Assembly: GCA_048213135.1 (NCBI GenBank)
Contig: PS015010.1
Coordinates: 1,550,001 to 1,614,000 of the forward strand
Direction of reading: 5' to 3'
DNA: 64,000 nucleotides
From: Reclinomonas americana ATCC 50394
Lineage: Eukaryota > Jakobida > Jakobea > Jakobida
A program made the position numbers and the translations under genes. Positions 27,301 through 37,200 of the stretch are shown piece by piece. The notes below the pieces were generated by a model. The model saw only the letters and a program-made list of their open reading frames with translations, did not search any database and was not told the origin of the DNA. Numbering within the stretch: position 1 is the first letter of the stretch; every line of letters starts with the position of its first letter.

Positions 27301-30300
27301 CCACACCTGCAGGTGGTACGGTCTTCACCAGGTTGCCCGCCTGGTCGTAATAATATAAAGTATAGTGATACTCGCTCGCTTTATAACTCACGGTAAAGCT
27401 TTCCAGGTCCTTCGCCTTCATACACTTGTTGTAGTAAGCGGTGTCGAATACATTGCGCAGACTGTCCAGGTACAGTTCATACTTTTCCATAGCCGCGTTG
27501 TAGGCTATCTTGGGCAGGTCCTTGCACGGATCATCATCCTGCGGTACCGGCTCAAACATAGGCTGGCTAAGGCCGCAGAGCATGGGTGGGTTGGTGGGCA
27601 GCATGATAAGGCTGTCTTCTATCACAATCTCTCTTTCCGTTCCTTCGGGGCAGATGATCCCGGCCCCGGGCCCGCAAATACTGTCGTACCAGGCAGACAG
27701 AACAGTATATTTAGGAAAGCTTGTACCCATATTCATGTTAAACCAGTTGAGGAAATCCGATCCGCAGTCTCCTTTACCGCCACCTCCGGCTTCCATTCCT
27801 CCACCCGTTTCTCCTCCGCCACTGCCAAAACCGGCAGGATGCATGATATAGAATGCCTGTTTCAGGCTGAAAAGCACCTCGCAGTCATCAACAGATTGTG
27901 TTGCCGGGCCGGTTACCAGGGAACCGGCGATGCAAGTATCCGTCAGTGATTCAATCTCACTGAAAGTAAGCCGGGCGCCCGTGGTCACAAACTGGTCGTT
28001 GAACAACTGAGCAAAGAGCTCCTTCTTCAGATCCAGCGGTAATTTCATCCACCCATAGCGGGTATTGAAATCGTTATAGAAGCTGATGTACCGCGGGCAA
28101 TTACCGGCGCATACGTTAAGCGTATCTCCACACACATTGTAATAGTATTGCACCAGTTCATCGTATTGATATGCCGTACCAAACCGCTGGTTGAAGAAGG
28201 CTGCAAATACGGCTTCACAGTTACCACCCAGTTGGGTCTGGGGGTTAGGGTACAACACGAGGAAATCGTTGAGCAGGGTCGTAATGGCATCGCAGTTCAC
28301 CGGCGGGCTTTGCGTAATGTAACAAAGACTTATGAGCGTACCACAGTTGACCGAGAACAGGCTGTCGATACCTTCAAAAGTATAGCTGGTACCGAAGTGG
28401 GCGTTGAAATAAGCGGTGAACAGGCTGCGGCAGTTGCTGCTGTCATAAGTTTCATTGGTAATGAAATCGTTGTATACCACCTGCATATCTGAACAGTCAA
28501 TGCCGGGTGTACAGGCAGGCAGGGTAACGCCGCATATCTTCATATATATGTCTGATATCTCCTGCCAGGTATAGTTGGTGGCCAGCTGGTCGTTGAAGAA
28601 AATAGCGAAGGTATCCTGGCAGTTGTAAGCGCTGTCGATGGAGTAGGTATATACATTATAGAACTTAATGAGCACATCATTCAGCGTTGTGCAAGAATAA
28701 GAGGGAAGACATAGTGCGTCTATATTTGGCACGCATCCCTGCTCATACCTCCGCTTATACTCATCATGGATATCATTGAAGCCCCAGGCCGGATCAGGAT
28801 TGAAATAAGTATTAAAGAAAGTGGTAAACCTGATCTGACAGCTGCCTGTACTCCAATCCATAGGATGCATATCCTCTGCCCTGAATTTTTCATAGGCGCG
28901 GGTAAGCAGGTAATTGTTGGGGAATGTGCATACTTCCAGCAGACAGCTGCTACCCCAAAGACTTTGGTACAGGCTGTCGATCCTGCCATAACTCAGGTTG
29001 GTACCCATTTTATTATTGATAAACGAAGTAAACAGGTTGCTGCAGTTGCCATTCTTATATACCTGCACCCCATAAGTATCATAGAAAGATTTGAGGTAAG
29101 ATTTAAGACCTGAGCAGGTCAGCGTAGGTTTGCACACATCAGGCCGGTGTCCGCAACTCTGCACGAATATATTCACCCACTGTTCGTAGGTATACGCGGT
29201 ATGGAAAAAGTTATTGAAGAAGATGACGAATTGCTGGCGGCATACTTCCACGCTCACGGCGGGGTTGGCCTGCGCTTTGTAAGCATTCAGCAGCGAGTCG
29301 AGTGTGGCGCAATTGTAGTCTCCTGCCGTATCGCAGGTATTGCCGAAAGCGACATATTCAACCCAGTTCTTCGCGAAGCCGGTCTCATTGTTGGCAAAAT
29401 TCTCAAACGCGATATTCCAGTTCACTTCGGCTTCGGTAGCAGGGTTAGCTACCGGTGCGTGATAACCGAATTTCACGTAGAAACTATCCTTAATGGCGTT
29501 ATAACGGCCACAGTCAATACAGGTTTCAACAGGTGGAAGGTCGCCACGGCACTGTAATACCGGCGGCAGCACAATGGGTTGCGGCAGGAATACGCAGGGA
29601 TAAGTACCGTTGCAAAGTGCTTTAATGGTGTCGATGGTACTCTGGCTGATGGTGGTGCCGTGTTTCCATTTTAACCAGGCGCTGAAGCTGCCACTGAAAC
29701 CGGAGCCGGAATAATCGGATTCCAGGCTGGACAGGCGGTTACACTCGCAGTCGGTTGGCTTGGTGACCACATAACCATTCGTCATCGCCTGTTGTTTATC
29801 GTAAGGCTTGGGCGACTTAATAAGGAAGGGGTGACAGGTGGATGACCAGGAAGTGATACCGATATTGGAAAGAAATTGCGCTATCACCTGCGGAAAATTG
29901 CTGAAATTATGCGTTCCGTCCGTAGCGGGCAGTTTACCCGGCGCCAGGCTGGATGAACCCAGCGGGTGATAAGGATCAGATCCTTTTTTACAGATATCCA
30001 CCAGCAGGGGAACCAGGTACAGTGAATCGGCGGTTTTGTAAGCCGGTGTTTCCCAGCGGGTCTCTATTCCGGCACATTCCTGCAGCTGGACAAGCCAACT
30101 GTCGGCATAGCCGCGGCAGGTGCTGTCGTAGTTCTGCAGTTCCATGGTATGCGCTGTATTTTGCGCATTGGGGTTACCTGCCTGTAATTCATTGATAAGT
30201 GTAGTGTAATCTCCCAGCCCCATGTTGCCCGGCGTCATGTGTTCATAATCAACAAAACGAAGCTTATAACCATGATTCGTTATTCTATCGTCGAGACCAT

Positions 30301-33300
30301 TTTCACAGCCGGATTTAACATACCTCGCTATGAGTAATTTACGGTAAGAAATATACAATGTCCTGAAATACCTCCAGGCCATATCCCAGTCAGTAGCGCA
30401 GCCGGTAGTGGGATTTACTGGAGGTGTGGTGGCTGTACCCAGCAGGCAAAGGTTCTGTGCGCTGGATGGGTTGCAGGGGTCCCCCGCTTCATTGATACAG
30501 AACACGGCAGACTGTGCCAGCTGCCACATACTGGGATGCAGGCTGGAAGAGGTACTGCAGGCAGGATTCGAAGGCATGCCAGCCACAGTGTTAGGATAAC
30601 TGAAATCTCCCATTTTATTGATCATCTCGGTTTTCAGGCCACTGCCGGGTCCGCTGAAGAACGGATCTTTGTTCACGATATTGATCACGCTGCTTACAAC
30701 GGTTGTATACTGCTCTACTTTAGATGCTGTCCATGTATTGGTACGCAGCAGTTTCGATTCAAAGGCATAAGTGGATGGCAACAGTTCCAGCGTGGTTTTC
30801 AGTTTGCAGAATTCAGGGTGGTAAGGCAATAATTGTTCAGCCCATGCGGGGTCAAAATCATTGGCGAATTGGGTTATGCCGAAGGTCCGCGGATCGGGAT
30901 TGAGTTGCTGCTGGCCAAACTCATTCCGGTAGGTTCCTGTAACCGGTGTGCCGGTGGTATAGATCAGCGGCTTTTTGTATTTCGGTCCGTCAATGGTCAC
31001 GTCCCTGAAAATATTGAATTCATTGTTCAGGTCATCAGGTTTGGCATACTGACCCATGGGCGGCGTCATATCCAGCAGCATGGTCTGCCTGATGGAGTTG
31101 ATGGCATCAAAGCCTGCTGTATCTACGGCATTACAGATGCGTTCGCAATTGGCCAGGGCGTCTTTATACGATGCCTGCAGGGTGGTTACAATATCATCTG
31201 AGAGCGGTTCGCTTAAACCCGATTGTGTTACAAAGCGCTGGCGGAACACCGTAAAGCTGCTGCCTACGGCTTCTTTACAACTTTCGCAGGTGATGTTGCA
31301 ATTGCTTTGTGCCAGCAGCACTTCATATTCATGCACATAAAAATCCTGGAAGCTGCGGCAGGTATCGTATTTCATGAAAACACTGTCGCGGTAAATGCGC
31401 TGGGCACTATCACTGAGCGATAATACTTTACTGATGGTGTAGGAACCTTCGGGCAGACTTTCAATGACAAAGGTTTTATCGAAGTGCCCGGTTGTTTTGC
31501 CGTCAACGGTACAAATCGGCGCGGTCAGGCTCTGCCCAATAGTGAAGTTGCTGTCCACTACTACATAAGGAAATCCATCGGTGGTATTGCAATCCGATGT
31601 AATGCTGATCTTCAGGTTATAAAGACAGTCGTAACATATGGTGGTGTCGCCGCAACTCAGCAGGCTTAACTGTTGCGGGTCCAATTCATAATGGAATTCG
31701 TACCGGCCAGCCATGGGCACCACCAGTGGTTTGGAGGAAATGATGGAGCGCCCCACTACCCTGTTGGTCTCTTTATCGATCAGCTGTTTGGTAAAGTCGC
31801 GTTTGTTCTTGCTGGCAAGTGTATCCAGTTGCAATGGCGAATCTGCCATCAGCGCGGTGGCTACCGTACGACCATGCATATCGCTGTAGCTTACGCTGTA
31901 CTGGCCGTTGGCGTCCTTTACAATATTTTTGAAATAATGCGAAGCTTCCCCGGCGTCGGTACCAAAGAGGGCGTCGAGTTCTTCCTGCGCAGGCACTTCA
32001 TAAAAATATTTGGTTTCATGTCCGCTGCCCAGCTGGTGGGTGGGTCCTACCCCGCCCTGCGAGGCGATCCTGCCATCGGCGGTAAAACGGGTTTCGGTGA
32101 AAGGATAAGCAATGGTATCGTTGCTGCCCGTTGAGGAAGGAATATATTTGGCAGGTGCGGAAGACACATCATCATTGTTGGGTGAATAATATTTTGCCGA
32201 ACCGCTGGAGGTACTGAAAGCCATAGCCGCGTTGCCGCATATACTGGCGCCGGGTTCCAGCTTATCATATACCCACTTGGGATACTGGTTGTGATTGATG
32301 GCCCTGTTGAAGTTGGCGGAATATTCAATAACATGACTGAGTGTTGGCGCCGGCAATATCTGTATCACCGGTCGTCCCTGGTAGTCGTAAAAAGATTCTG
32401 CCACCACCGTAGTATTGGTGGTATTGTCTTTAGTTACGGTCTGCCTGCTGCGCAGGGTACCATCGAAATACTGCACTACCGTTTTGCGTTTCCCTTCCTC
32501 GGCAAATGAAGTACTGGCCTGCCAGTTGAGGCTGTCTTCATGACCGCCATAACTGTAATATACCGGGGAGCCGCTGTTCTGCCAGGTCCAGGTACCTTCT
32601 ACACGCTGCCCGCTGTACCTGAGTTGTGCCGGGCGTACGCGTACGAATATCCTTCCATTGCCATCGTACATCAGCGGTATATTATAACTCTGTCCGCTGA
32701 TGGTGACACGAGTGGCATTGTTTATAAAAAGTTTATCCTGTACAAAATTGCCGCTGCCGTCTTTGTAGTCATCCAACGCGTCCGCGTCTATCCAGGCCCA
32801 TTCCAGGTCGTACTCTGTCTGGCCGGCATGCGGATCGCCCCAGGAAGCGGTCAATTCTTTATTGGTGTTGTCTTCGGTCAGGGCCAGTGAACCCGTGGTG
32901 GCCGAACAGGAGAATACATAATCCCGGGTAGCGGTGAGCTGGTTATCTACACGCAGCACCCGTGAAACCGGCCAGGTAACGGATCCGGAGTCGATGCTGA
33001 GGATTTTCACTTTTACTTCATAAGCGCCTTCAAAGGGAAGGTATTGTATGGCATTGTACCGGGCCGTATCTCCTTTTTTGTAATTGATGGTAAATTCCTT
33101 GTCGTCGTCGTCGATAAGGGTATGGGTGTGGTCATATTTTTTGATGTTGAGGGTAACGGTTACGGAGAAATCCGTTTGCACATAATACGGGCTTTCTTCC
33201 TCTATTCCCACAGACACCAGGTTGCGTATACGGTGTGTTTGTTCGATCGCCGCAAACGGGAGGGCATTCGAAAAATAGGCATTGTCCGATACAAATGATA

Positions 33301-33448
33301 TGGAGTCCTTTTTGAACTTCCCCTCGCTTCCCAGCAAGGGCCGGGTTATCGTTGGTTCTGTTTGTGCAACCGCGTGGCTGTACAGGACACATTGTAATGC
33401 CAGCAACAGGAAACGTAAGCATTTTCTTTTTGTGGAATGCATAGTCAA
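24338..33448 (-). CDS. Full-length secreted RHS toxin protein with Cys-module array and LysM tip
   Basis: The 3036-residue protein has a signal peptide (about 1-29, ending AVAQ). A beta-rich N-terminal region and a DUF6443-like segment (about 315-385: QYFDGTLRSRQTVTKDN, then YDYQGRPVIQILPAP) follow. About nine Cys-containing helical modules lie at about 1320-1930, and YD repeats begin near 1953 (MLCGLSQ). The RHS core is divergent (AYNGQRRSTEISANAQ, WEYDGDVGRRWNIDPV). The tip holds a LysM domain (about 2779-2833: YRVKKGDNLSKIAKRAGVTV, IKPGQIIVIP) and an unrecognised helical C-terminus. The region corresponding to fragments A-C is nearly identical to B up to about nt 26250 and then diverges sharply, suggesting tip exchange. 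It is fifth in a six-gene operon and the only RHS copy here with an export signal. The start could also be the Met at 33442. Confidence 0.9.
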   Translation of the reverse strand: MTMHSTKRKCLRFLLLALQCVLYSHAVAQTEPTITRPLLGSEGKFKKDSISFVSDNAYFSNALPFAAIEQTHRIRNLVSVGIEEESPYYVQTDFSVTVTLNIKKYDHTHTLIDDDDKEFTINYKKGDTARYNAIQYLPFEGAYEVKVKILSIDSGSVTWPVSRVLRVDNQLTATRDYVFSCSATTGSLALTEDNTNKELTASWGDPHAGQTEYDLEWAWIDADALDDYKDGSGNFVQDKLFINNATRVTISGQSYNIPLMYDGNGRIFVRVRPAQLRYSGQRVEGTWTWQNSGSPVYYSYGGHEDSLNWQASTSFAEEGKRKTVVQYFDGTLRSRQTVTKDNTTNTTVVAESFYDYQGRPVIQILPAPTLSHVIEYSANFNRAINHNQYPKWVYDKLEPGASICGNAAMAFSTSSGSAKYYSPNNDDVSSAPAKYIPSSTGSNDTIAYPFTETRFTADGRIASQGGVGPTHQLGSGHETKYFYEVPAQEELDALFGTDAGEASHYFKNIVKDANGQYSVSYSDMHGRTVATALMADSPLQLDTLASKNKRDFTKQLIDKETNRVVGRSIISSKPLVVPMAGRYEFHYELDPQQLSLLSCGDTTICYDCLYNLKISITSDCNTTDGFPYVVVDSNFTIGQSLTAPICTVDGKTTGHFDKTFVIESLPEGSYTISKVLSLSDSAQRIYRDSVFMKYDTCRSFQDFYVHEYEVLLAQSNCNITCESCKEAVGSSFTVFRQRFVTQSGLSEPLSDDIVTTLQASYKDALANCERICNAVDTAGFDAINSIRQTMLLDMTPPMGQYAKPDDLNNEFNIFRDVTIDGPKYKKPLIYTTGTPVTGTYRNEFGQQQLNPDPRTFGITQFANDFDPAWAEQLLPYHPEFCKLKTTLELLPSTYAFESKLLRTNTWTASKVEQYTTVVSSVINIVNKDPFFSGPGSGLKTEMINKMGDFSYPNTVAGMPSNPACSTSSSLHPSMWQLAQSAVFCINEAGDPCNPSSAQNLCLLGTATTPPVNPTTGCATDWDMAWRYFRTLYISYRKLLIARYVKSGCENGLDDRITNHGYKLRFVDYEHMTPGNMGLGDYTTLINELQAGNPNAQNTAHTMELQNYDSTCRGYADSWLVQLQECAGIETRWETPAYKTADSLYLVPLLVDICKKGSDPYHPLGSSSLAPGKLPATDGTHNFSNFPQVIAQFLSNIGITSWSSTCHPFLIKSPKPYDKQQAMTNGYVVTKPTDCECNRLSSLESDYSGSGFSGSFSAWLKWKHGTTISQSTIDTIKALCNGTYPCVFLPQPIVLPPVLQCRGDLPPVETCIDCGRYNAIKDSFYVKFGYHAPVANPATEAEVNWNIAFENFANNETGFAKNWVEYVAFGNTCDTAGDYNCATLDSLLNAYKAQANPAVSVEVCRQQFVIFFNNFFHTAYTYEQWVNIFVQSCGHRPDVCKPTLTCSGLKSYLKSFYDTYGVQVYKNGNCSNLFTSFINNKMGTNLSYGRIDSLYQSLWGSSCLLEVCTFPNNYLLTRAYEKFRAEDMHPMDWSTGSCQIRFTTFFNTYFNPDPAWGFNDIHDEYKRRYEQGCVPNIDALCLPSYSCTTLNDVLIKFYNVYTYSIDSAYNCQDTFAIFFNDQLATNYTWQEISDIYMKICGVTLPACTPGIDCSDMQVVYNDFITNETYDSSNCRSLFTAYFNAHFGTSYTFEGIDSLFSVNCGTLISLCYITQSPPVNCDAITTLLNDFLVLYPNPQTQLGGNCEAVFAAFFNQRFGTAYQYDELVQYYYNVCGDTLNVCAGNCPRYISFYNDFNTRYGWMKLPLDLKKELFAQLFNDQFVTTGARLTFSEIESLTDTCIAGSLVTGPATQSVDDCEVLFSLKQAFYIMHPAGFGSGGGETGGGMEAGGGGKGDCGSDFLNWFNMNMGTSFPKYTVLSAWYDSICGPGAGIICPEGTEREIVIEDSLIMLPTNPPMLCGLSQPMFEPVPQDDDPCKDLPKIAYNAAMEKYELYLDSLRNVFDTAYYNKCMKAKDLESFTVSYKASEYHYTLYYYDQAGNLVKTVPPAGVDAKHADATFLANVKTKRQNVKAGGAESSNILTPTHTLETEYRYNTLNQVIAQKTPDAGESKFWYDRLGRLVVSQNAKQYANARYSYTLYDELGRISQVGQKPQSTSMTETISRDPSQLSTWLANNGASTNVQNKEEITRTVYDVSYFNGEATLSPAPLVQQHLRNRVSYTQVFDTEPSGSDDTKYAGTHRAATYYSYDIHGNVDTLLQDYNSGIMASTGNRYKKMVYDYDLISGKVNQVAYQPGAVDAYYHRYSYDAENRITDVETSHDGWVWEKDARYSYYKHGPLSRLILGQQQVQGLDYAYTLQGWLKGINSTAVGDGTYDMGGDGKTGAGLNPVARDAFGFSLNYFTGDYKTINSGVAPFATIGNGITHNGDGVQTGKDLFNGNIASMVVNLPKLGDAKVYGFRYDQLNRLRAMNTYEGLSNSTNSFTAVTMSDYKERLTYDANGNILTYLRNGTGGSLNLNNYTYSYTSGTNRLSGIVNSVNSGSYTYSYDAIGNVTQDTKQGVNAAEWNVYGKLKTLTKSGTDIEYSYDISGQRISKKVNNTEEWYVKDASGNTIATYLKDASVNDGYLSTKEFNKYGSGLLGTEKLVIDVETPAVIPEMPVFVRGVTDYLVNDHRGNNMAMVTDKKLQHSTGGATIDYYLADVRTASYYSAYGAISKSFNNGQIDLAYNGQRRSTEISANAQTADFWEYDGDVGRRWNIDPVIKFSEGAYTCYFSNPIYFADYDGRIGIPGYRVKKGDNLSKIAKRAGVTVEMILAQKGNEELRKNPSLIKPGQIIVIPPKAPTSQPVNTKRIVSERMQERTPGLDFMGKGALPLGPGGGKRNTKVVEDATDFGSNLAEHGEKIATELERRELADKFKSLGKVMGWATIIHHISTNDQDGLLKDGLELGISRTPLAPYYYGVKTFNQVVNSDYMQSAGYQALKAEFDEARQTSKSYSGSGIYDQKMRDFHISRANRAYNAMKEMEANWLKSHSTKAKSDN

Positions 33449-33490
33449 ATCATTTGTTCGTTCTGAATATTTTTCTTCCTCTTATTTAGA

Positions 33491-34279
33491 TCAGTACTGA
33501 CCCGTTCTTGAATTGAATACTTTATAATCCCGGTAACGGGCTACAGGTTTAAACAACCCGTCTTCAAAAAACACGTAAGCATTGGTATCATATGCGTCTT
33601 CTGTATGGTTATCGCCCCTGTAATTAGAGAATTCTATCTTCATGGTTTTCCGTCGTGCTGCCGGAGAGAAGATCACGGAATCTTCCTGCTGTACTTCATG
33701 GAAAGAGTAAATCACCGACCGTACCACGTACTGATCAAGATCATAGGAGATATTGAAATCCAGGAATGTTGCCAGGGTATCCGCCTTTTCAAATCTTACT
33801 CTGCCGGTATGGGTTTCGGGGGTATCAATCGTAATGGTATAATGCGGCGCATAGGTCAGTACCAGGCTATCCATCATGTTACGCATGGGCAACTGGCTTC
33901 CCGTATTGACCGTCCGGGGATCTGATATAACAATATATTTTTCGTTATTGTATACTGCAATAAAGAGAGAATCGTTTTGCATGAACTCTACATCGCCGAG
34001 TTTATATTTTGTTTTCTTGCCAGCCATGGTAAATGTACCCTGCATCACTTCATGGGTAAAATCGCCAAGAAGCGTATCCGAATCAAATGTATACTTCACA
34101 TCAAAGCTCAGGAACATAGTACTGTCGTACCGTTTGTATACATTCTCCATTATGCTGGCGGGTGTTTGGGCGAAAGCTCCCGTAGCAGCAAGCAGGCAGA
34201 ACAGGGTCAGCATTTGTATGCGGCCGCGGAGATAAGTTTTGATGCTGTAATACATATCTGTATGAATTTTCTTCTTCAT
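33491..34279 (-). CDS. LolA-like periplasmic protein of the RHS operon
   Basis: The 262-residue protein has a signal peptide after a polar leader (LTLFCLLAATGAFAQ). The mature N-terminus (ASIMENVYKRYDSTMFLSFD) followed by repeated beta strands (VMQGTFTMAGKKTKYKLGDV, SLFIAVYNNEKYIVI) resembles the half-barrel of LolA-type lipoprotein carriers. It lies 10 bases after the 2618-residue gene and 42 before the RHS start, so it is co-transcribed with both. A chaperone or carrier role for the giant secreted partners is plausible but unproven. Confidence 0.65.
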   Translation of the reverse strand: MKKKIHTDMYYSIKTYLRGRIQMLTLFCLLAATGAFAQTPASIMENVYKRYDSTMFLSFDVKYTFDSDTLLGDFTHEVMQGTFTMAGKKTKYKLGDVEFMQNDSLFIAVYNNEKYIVISDPRTVNTGSQLPMRNMMDSLVLTYAPHYTITIDTPETHTGRVRFEKADTLATFLDFNISYDLDQYVVRSVIYSFHEVQQEDSVIFSPAARRKTMKIEFSNYRGDNHTEDAYDTNAYVFFEDGLFKPVARYRDYKVFNSRTGQY

Positions 34280-34289
34280 GAATGGTTGA

Positions 34290-37200
34290 TTAGTCGGTTA
34301 TTTTTTTCTGCATGGCGCTGCGGGTTTCTGTAATGGTTTTTACGCCCCGCTGTGTTTCTTTTTTCACCCGTGTCAATGTTCCGTCGTCATCATACTCATA
34401 GAAACTGGCGTAGTTGTTCTCATCCAGTTCAGACATCAGCCTGAGGTTGGAGGAATGGTACACAAAGCTCTTCATGTTGGCATTGAAGGGATGAATACGA
34501 ACATCGTCGAAATAAGCGGGGATGGTACCACTGCTGTTGTTAAGCGATACACTGATGGCTGTTGCCGTTGCCGGGATGGTAAATACGGCTTCATAGCGCT
34601 GCCATCCCTCTATGATACTTCCCGCAGGATGGAATGTTTCCGTGGTGGCGCTGCCAGTATAGCTCAGCGTGATAGTGTTGTTCACATAAGTGGAGCATTT
34701 GCAGTCCGTGGAATTCTCTTTCACCCAGGCGCTCAGCACCATTTTGCGCCCCTGTATCAGTGACATGGTATCCGTTAAAGCGTTACCACGGACATTCGAG
34801 CTGTCGAGGCGGGTACACCAGCCCGTGGTTACGGTGGTAACCGGGTTATACGTTGAGGCCGATGGCAGGTACATGGCTGTCGTTGGGACGCTGGTGAGCG
34901 GGCCATTGTTGATCCTCCATTTCAGGTCGAAGCTATGATCGCCCCAGAGATCGTAGAACACGACTTCTATGGTGTATACCTGGCCAATCGTCATACTTAC
35001 ATTGCTGCTGTAACCAAAGTTGATGTTTGTTCCATTTGTCCACCAGTTGTTATCCGTAACCTGGGTACCATTGATCTTGATGCGGAACGCATTGTCAGAA
35101 GAACCATAGAACTGGTAGGTACCGGTTGCAGGTGCCTGTATCTTCCCTTCCCATTTTACGCTGAAATAATCGGCATTTACGCCCGCCGCTACCGGTGCAT
35201 TATTAGGTGCCGAAATTTTCACCTGCGGCTCAATACGGGTAAGTACCAGAGAGCTGCCCAGCCCTCCCGGTTCCAGCACGGCAGTTACCCCGGGATGATT
35301 ATAATATTTAGCCTGCAGGCCTGCCCCGTTATTGGTATTGCCAACGGTCGTACTGCTTGATATAGGTGTTGAATCTATTCTCACCCGCATAACGTAACCT
35401 TTATCCGCATCTGTTACATTCACCACAGGCGCTTTGAATTTAACATATGAAGAAGTATTCACTTTCAGGCTGTACCTACCGGTATGCCTTTGTGTTGAAT
35501 CGAGTTTGGCGGTAATGCTGCTGTCATAACTGAAATGCCGTGCCGGTTTACAGGTGATGCAGTCGGGTGCTGTCTGGTAGTCATAATCTTCGTAACCATC
35601 AAACATCACTTCTCTTACCCTGGCATTGTTGGCAACTGCTACAGGCAATTGCTGGTTATAACCGTACAGTCCTGAGTTGAACCTGCCCAGCGGGTCTTTG
35701 TTTTCAATTTCATACCCCTTCCTGTTGTACTGCGTGATCACGCTGTTCCATACCCATACATCAGATGCCGATGTATTGCGGTTAAGGTAGCCGCTGCCGT
35801 TAAAATTCCAGAAGGTTTTGAAATTATTAATGGTACCACCCGTCCGGGTATCGACAGGAGACGACGGGCTTGTCTCTTTTCTCGATCCGTAATAAGCATA
35901 AGTGCTGTCTACCCGCCAGTTGCCCCAAATACCTTCCGTGTAAGGGTTGATGGCTTTCCTTGAAAACCTGGAACGGCACCCTGAGAAAGATTCTTCATGC
36001 TGTCCGCAGTCTACCAGTGTATTGACCAGCGGGTCTGAATCGTTTTCCGAAGACATGGTAGTATCTCCGCAGTTGTAATAATAGATAGACAATGTCGTTT
36101 TTTTGCAGGTGATACCAACATCTCCGCCACCTTCACCACCTCCGAAAGATGAGGAACCACTACAGGAGATACCCGGGATAAAACATTGGCTGATGTCTTC
36201 TTTGCGTAACGCTTTTTCCTGCCCCGGCCAGTCGCGGGATTGCATGATCCTGAAACCGGTAGCCACACTGCTGCCCGAATTGCGTGCATAGCCAAGCATT
36301 TCATTGATGGCTGCCGTGGAAAGAAGTACCCGTTTATCCAAACCACCCGGTGTGAATATATAGTCTTCGGCAGTAAGTGTATTCCAGGCAGTAGGTGCAA
36401 TATTTCCTCCGGCCGACCAGTTGTGCAGGGTTCTGTTCTGGTCTACAAATAATTGCGACCAGGCCGTATTATTCGATGGCCATGGGGCACGCATAGTGAG
36501 AATATTGACCCCATTCAACGCTCTTCCCCTGTCGAGGTGACTGCCTGACGCCGTATGATTAGCGCCGTATGCATTATAGCCATGGTTATAATTCTGACTG
36601 CCTGTAGCATTACCTGCGGTATGTGAATACAGACTGAGAGCGGACTTGACAACAACAGCATTCGTATTGGCCAGTCCTGTCGGCAGGTAGCCCCTCATGT
36701 CAAACCTGATCCATGAATCATAATTGGTTCCTGAAGAACTGTTAAGCGAAACGCTCCTCGCGAGCAGGGATTGCGGGTTGCTTTCTACAAACTCAATATA
36801 CTCTACATAACCATCATTCACATGAGCAGATACCTGCCCGGCCTGCTTGGCTTCAAATTTTTTCAGTTTTATTCTTGCCTTTGTGGTTACAGTTCCGCTG
36901 GAGTCAAACCAATACAATGCATTGTCAACTCTCCAGTGATCTTTAAATGTCGCGGCACCTGTCTGAATGATATTCGTGTTGTCATTAAATACCAGCTGGT
37001 TGCTGCCGTTGATGGGGTTGGCCAGGCTGGTGATGCTGGCCACGCTCTGGTCGAGCAGGTTACGGTGCCCGCTGCGCATGATCTTTATGCTCACGTCAAC
37101 CGCGTTATAAGGATTGCCTTCCGCATCCATGAATACAAACTGCGGTGTTGACGAACCTGCTTTTCCTGTATATACCGCCCATATTTTCTTGGCGGGACTT

